64,000 nucleotides of DNA from contig JAVIAB010000051.1 in the NCBI GenBank assembly GCA_032433765.1, positions 54,145,828 to 54,209,827 of the forward strand, written 5' to 3'. Origin of the DNA: Megaustenia siamemsis. Its lineage: Eukaryota > Mollusca > Gastropoda > Stylommatophora > Ariophantidae. Positions 61,550 to 64,000 of this stretch are shown piece by piece (positions within the stretch are counted from its first letter, which is position 1; every line of letters begins with the position of its first letter). The translations under genes and the position numbers were made by a program. The notes under the pieces are model-generated. The model was not told where the DNA came from, ran no database searches, and was given only the letters and a program-made list of their open reading frames with translations.

Positions 61550-62238
61550 GACACATCTGAGTGCTTGCTCTTTAAAACCTACGGATTAAAAAATAAAATA
61601 TGGAATTCCCTCCCATAAAGTCTGACCAGAATGTTTGTCTAACCCGAGATGAACTGAAACAACAGATACGGCAATGTTGACAGTATTATATAAACAATAA
61701 TTGTTTTTATAGCGGGAATGTGGTAAAACTTAATGAAAGAAGTCAAAGTGTAAGTTACAAACAGCGGAACTTTTGTCAGGGAATGGGCCTCATTTACCTC
61801 ATTTTAATGACCTAATTTGCGTCAACGTAACTTAGGTCATTTCAACCAAGAAGAGGCATGAAGACTTTACCCTCTCTCTCGAGATTTAACTCTCTTTACT
61901 GTTTTGGGCAAATCACTATTGTTGTATATTATTAATTTCATTATCTTCAACACCAAAACACTTAGAGACTTCTTCATTTACCGAGTCAGGTCAAATTTGG
62001 CAGAAGATCATAGTAGCATGGTGATTAATGACTTTGTAGATGTGATACTCTGGGTCAAATTAAGTGCAAGTAAATTAGAGGATGAATCATGAATTTTATT
62101 TGACCAGCAAGACACTGCTTACTTTGTTTACTTCTTTTGGGAAGGAATGAGTGCCTCTGGGTCAGCTCTGAGTTCATTGAAGATGTTCTTTCATGATATC
62201 TTATATTTTTACAACTCATTTGTGTTCTCTCTTCTCTT

Positions 62239-62273
62239 CCCCCCCCCCCCCCCCTTTTTTTTTTCCCCGATCT
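62239..62273. repeat. poly-C/poly-T tract
   Basis: About 17 C followed by T-rich sequence. Confidence 0.9.
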
Positions 62274-62333
62274 TGTCCTCTATCATTCTTGTCTCCTCTT
62301 ACCCTGGTAATTAAATGTCAGTTAAAGTTACTG

Positions 62334-62440
62334 ACAGAGGACTTAGTGGTCTACATATAAGATGTCATTCTCTGGTCAAGACGATCCTGGGTTCAAATCC
62401 TACTACAGATGGTGAGAGTTTTTCTCTTTGAATCCATGGT
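62334..62440 (+). mobile_element. tRNA-like SINE head
   Basis: A-box-like TTAGTGGTCTACATA and B-box-like TGGGTTCAAATCCTA at tRNA-like spacing. The body is not recognised elsewhere. Confidence 0.5.
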
Positions 62441-62639
62441 TTCTTCATGTCTTTACCCTCTCCTGGTCTCTGGGCAGTGAGATTCGATGTCTAACCCTCT
62501 TGGATAACAGCAAAAAACAGGAGATTCCTTGGGAACAAAGAACACATTAGAGAACTGTTGATAGTTTAATGTAAAGAAGAGTACACCAAAAATGGCCCCT
62601 GTCTAGGCAGATATTGCTAAAATAAGAATCTACCAATGT

Positions 62640-62720
62640 TGAAGAAGGATGTGTTGGGCCAAAAGGCACAAATATCTGAGCTTGCCGTAAGCTAACATCA
62701 GAACATATCCACGCCCAGTC
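62640..62720 (+). repeat. relative of the 33.86-kb retroposon
   Basis: GATGTGTTGGGCCAAAAGGC followed by ACAAATATC matches 33875-33910. Confidence 0.55.
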
Positions 62721-63096
62721 AGTGGGTGAATGCCAAAGAAAAGAATAAAATATTCTGACAAGTGAATATGTGCTGTAAAACTAGACTTGTTATGACTAAA
62801 TCATTTAAGCAGAACACACACACACACCAAAAAAAAAAAAAAAAAAAGTAACAGTTATATAAACTGTTTACCCTGATTACAAACACTACCAAAGTATTTG
62901 GCATGAAGATCGACCCTAGTAACTCAAAGGTTACTGAAATTACAAGGCAGACCAAAGTATAATGTTTGCAATGATGAATAGTGTATTCAGGTAAGGACGT
63001 TTTTCTTCTGAGATCTCATCTATAAAAACTTTGCAAGGAAGTTTAACAGACTCCAATGTTGATATTTAAAAATGAACAGGGAAAAAGAACATTTAA

Positions 63097-63698
63097 CCCT
63101 AGATTACGTCACCTATCCGAACTTGGAGAACAAAAATGACAATCATGAAGATACAGGCCTTCATTTATGGATGCTTGCGCAGAATAAAAGGATGGAAATG
63201 GCAGGACAAAATCACTAACATAAAATTATGGAAAAGTACCACTCAAATACCAGTGGATAAAGAGATACAACGAAGACGATTGCACTGGATGGGATACACA
63301 CTGCGGATGCCAACTGAGAGTATTACACAACAGCCCCTTTTTTGGGATCCCCGAGGAAAAAGACAAATAGGAAGACCAAAATATTCTTGGAGAAGACAGA
63401 TGGAAGCAGAGATAAAAATAATGGGGAAGACATGGAATGGTCTTAAACAGAATGGCTTGAAAATTGACAAATTTATAAGATTAAAAAAAAAAACAGCCTC
63501 GTTCTTAACGGCACTTACATAAATTTTATGAAGCGCTCGTATTGTTTTGAAAAAAAAACCCAATATCAAAGGAAGCAAATCACTCACAAGAAGCAATAAT
63601 TAGGAGGGAGAGGGGAAATGTTTGCCCCATCAAACTATTGTTTTCCAAGAATTTGTGTTTTGAGTCCGTAAATATTATAAAGGTGACGTAATCTAGGA
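63097..63698. mobile_element. TTAA-type MITE carrying an RTE fragment
   Basis: Ends CCCTAGATTACGTCACCT and the inverse AGGTGACGTAATCTAGG, flanked by TTAA (63093-63096 and 63699-63702). The right part matches the MITE at 11117-11743. 63128-63455 is an internal piece of the RTE C-terminal coding region. Confidence 0.7.
63128..63455 (+). pseudogene. diverged RTE C-terminal fragment
   Basis: Open frame FIYGCLRRIKGWKWQDKITN, RRRLHWMGYTLRMPTESITQ, GRPKYSWRRQMEAEIKIMGK. More diverged from the 34.8-kb copy than the 57-kb copy is. It lacks the RTE 3' end, so it was probably moved into the MITE by recombination. Confidence 0.75.
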
Positions 63699-63857
63699 TT
63701 AAAATGTGGCCAAAAATCTTGAAGGTCTGTCACATGATGTAAAGAGTGAGTTGCATATAATTTAAAAAAAAATAGATTGAAGTGCATACAGATATAGGAA
63801 TAATTAGGTTATTGCCATAATCATACTCCTGCATTCTTTTTCCAGAGCACTTCTGTA

Positions 63858-64000
63858 TCATCATCAAGTACCGGGCCTGCTGGCATAGGTGATCATGTCT
63901 CTCCACAACTTTCGATCTCGGCAGCTATTTATCATTTCTGTTGTTGACCTTCTGCCAAGCCATTCTCTTAAGCTGTCTGTTATTTTTTCTCTTTGCTTCC
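63858..64000 (-). mobile_element. LINE-B 3' end, continues past the window
   Basis: CATCATCATCAAGTACCGGG then GGCATAGGTGATCATGTCTC, the same end as 45960-46100 and 47808. Confidence 0.8.

Overview
The window is AT-rich animal DNA: intron-containing protein genes, long introns, and a very high load of LINEs, tRNA-derived SINEs, Penelope-like elements and DNA transposons. The mix (CARD adaptor with a TRADD-N-like tail, RTE LINEs, DD83E Tc1/mariner transposon, dimeric SINEs) suggests an invertebrate metazoan, perhaps a lophotrochozoan or cnidarian. The sequence alone does not fix the species.

Two host genes can be assembled exon by exon. Gene 1 is on the minus strand, 26029 to 7851. It has eight coding exons whose splice phases all agree and gives a protein of about 402 residues: a charged coiled-coil start, a low-complexity stretch, one CARD split across two exons, and a C-terminal region resembling the TRADD-N-like domain of invertebrate innate-immune proteins. 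Gene 2 is on the plus strand from 46998 and runs past the right edge. It is the orthologue of TTC1: an acidic N-terminus followed by three TPR-like repeats over four visible exons. The last exon(s) are not in the window.

Layout: 1-7850 is repeats and unassigned DNA, including a Penelope-type palindrome (1.06-1.65 kb) and a striking 1.43-kb palindromic cluster of a 438-bp tRNA-headed unit flanked by a perfect 14-bp duplication (2.4-3.8 kb). 7.85-26.03 kb is gene 1, its introns holding LINE ends, SINEs, a TTAA-type MITE, minisatellites and a recent LINE insertion with an 11-bp target duplication. 26.1-34 kb holds a duplicated segment, LINE ends, a composite dimeric SINE with a 14-bp duplication, and a Penelope-like element with RT and GIY-YIG parts. 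34-38.1 kb is a nearly full-length RTE LINE inserted with a 12-bp duplication into an older LINE. 38.1-46.9 kb is a graveyard of LINE, SINE and mariner pieces. 47-59.3 kb is TTC1, whose introns contain a second Penelope-like element, a complete Tc1/mariner-type transposon with an intact transposase and TA duplication, and a TTAA-type element. 59.3-64 kb holds further SINEs and another TTAA-type MITE.

Almost every other open frame here belongs to a mobile element or is a shadow of one. Element family names such as LINE-A, SINE-1 and PLE-1 are local labels used to link copies inside this window. Clade assignments come from memory of protein motifs, not from a search.
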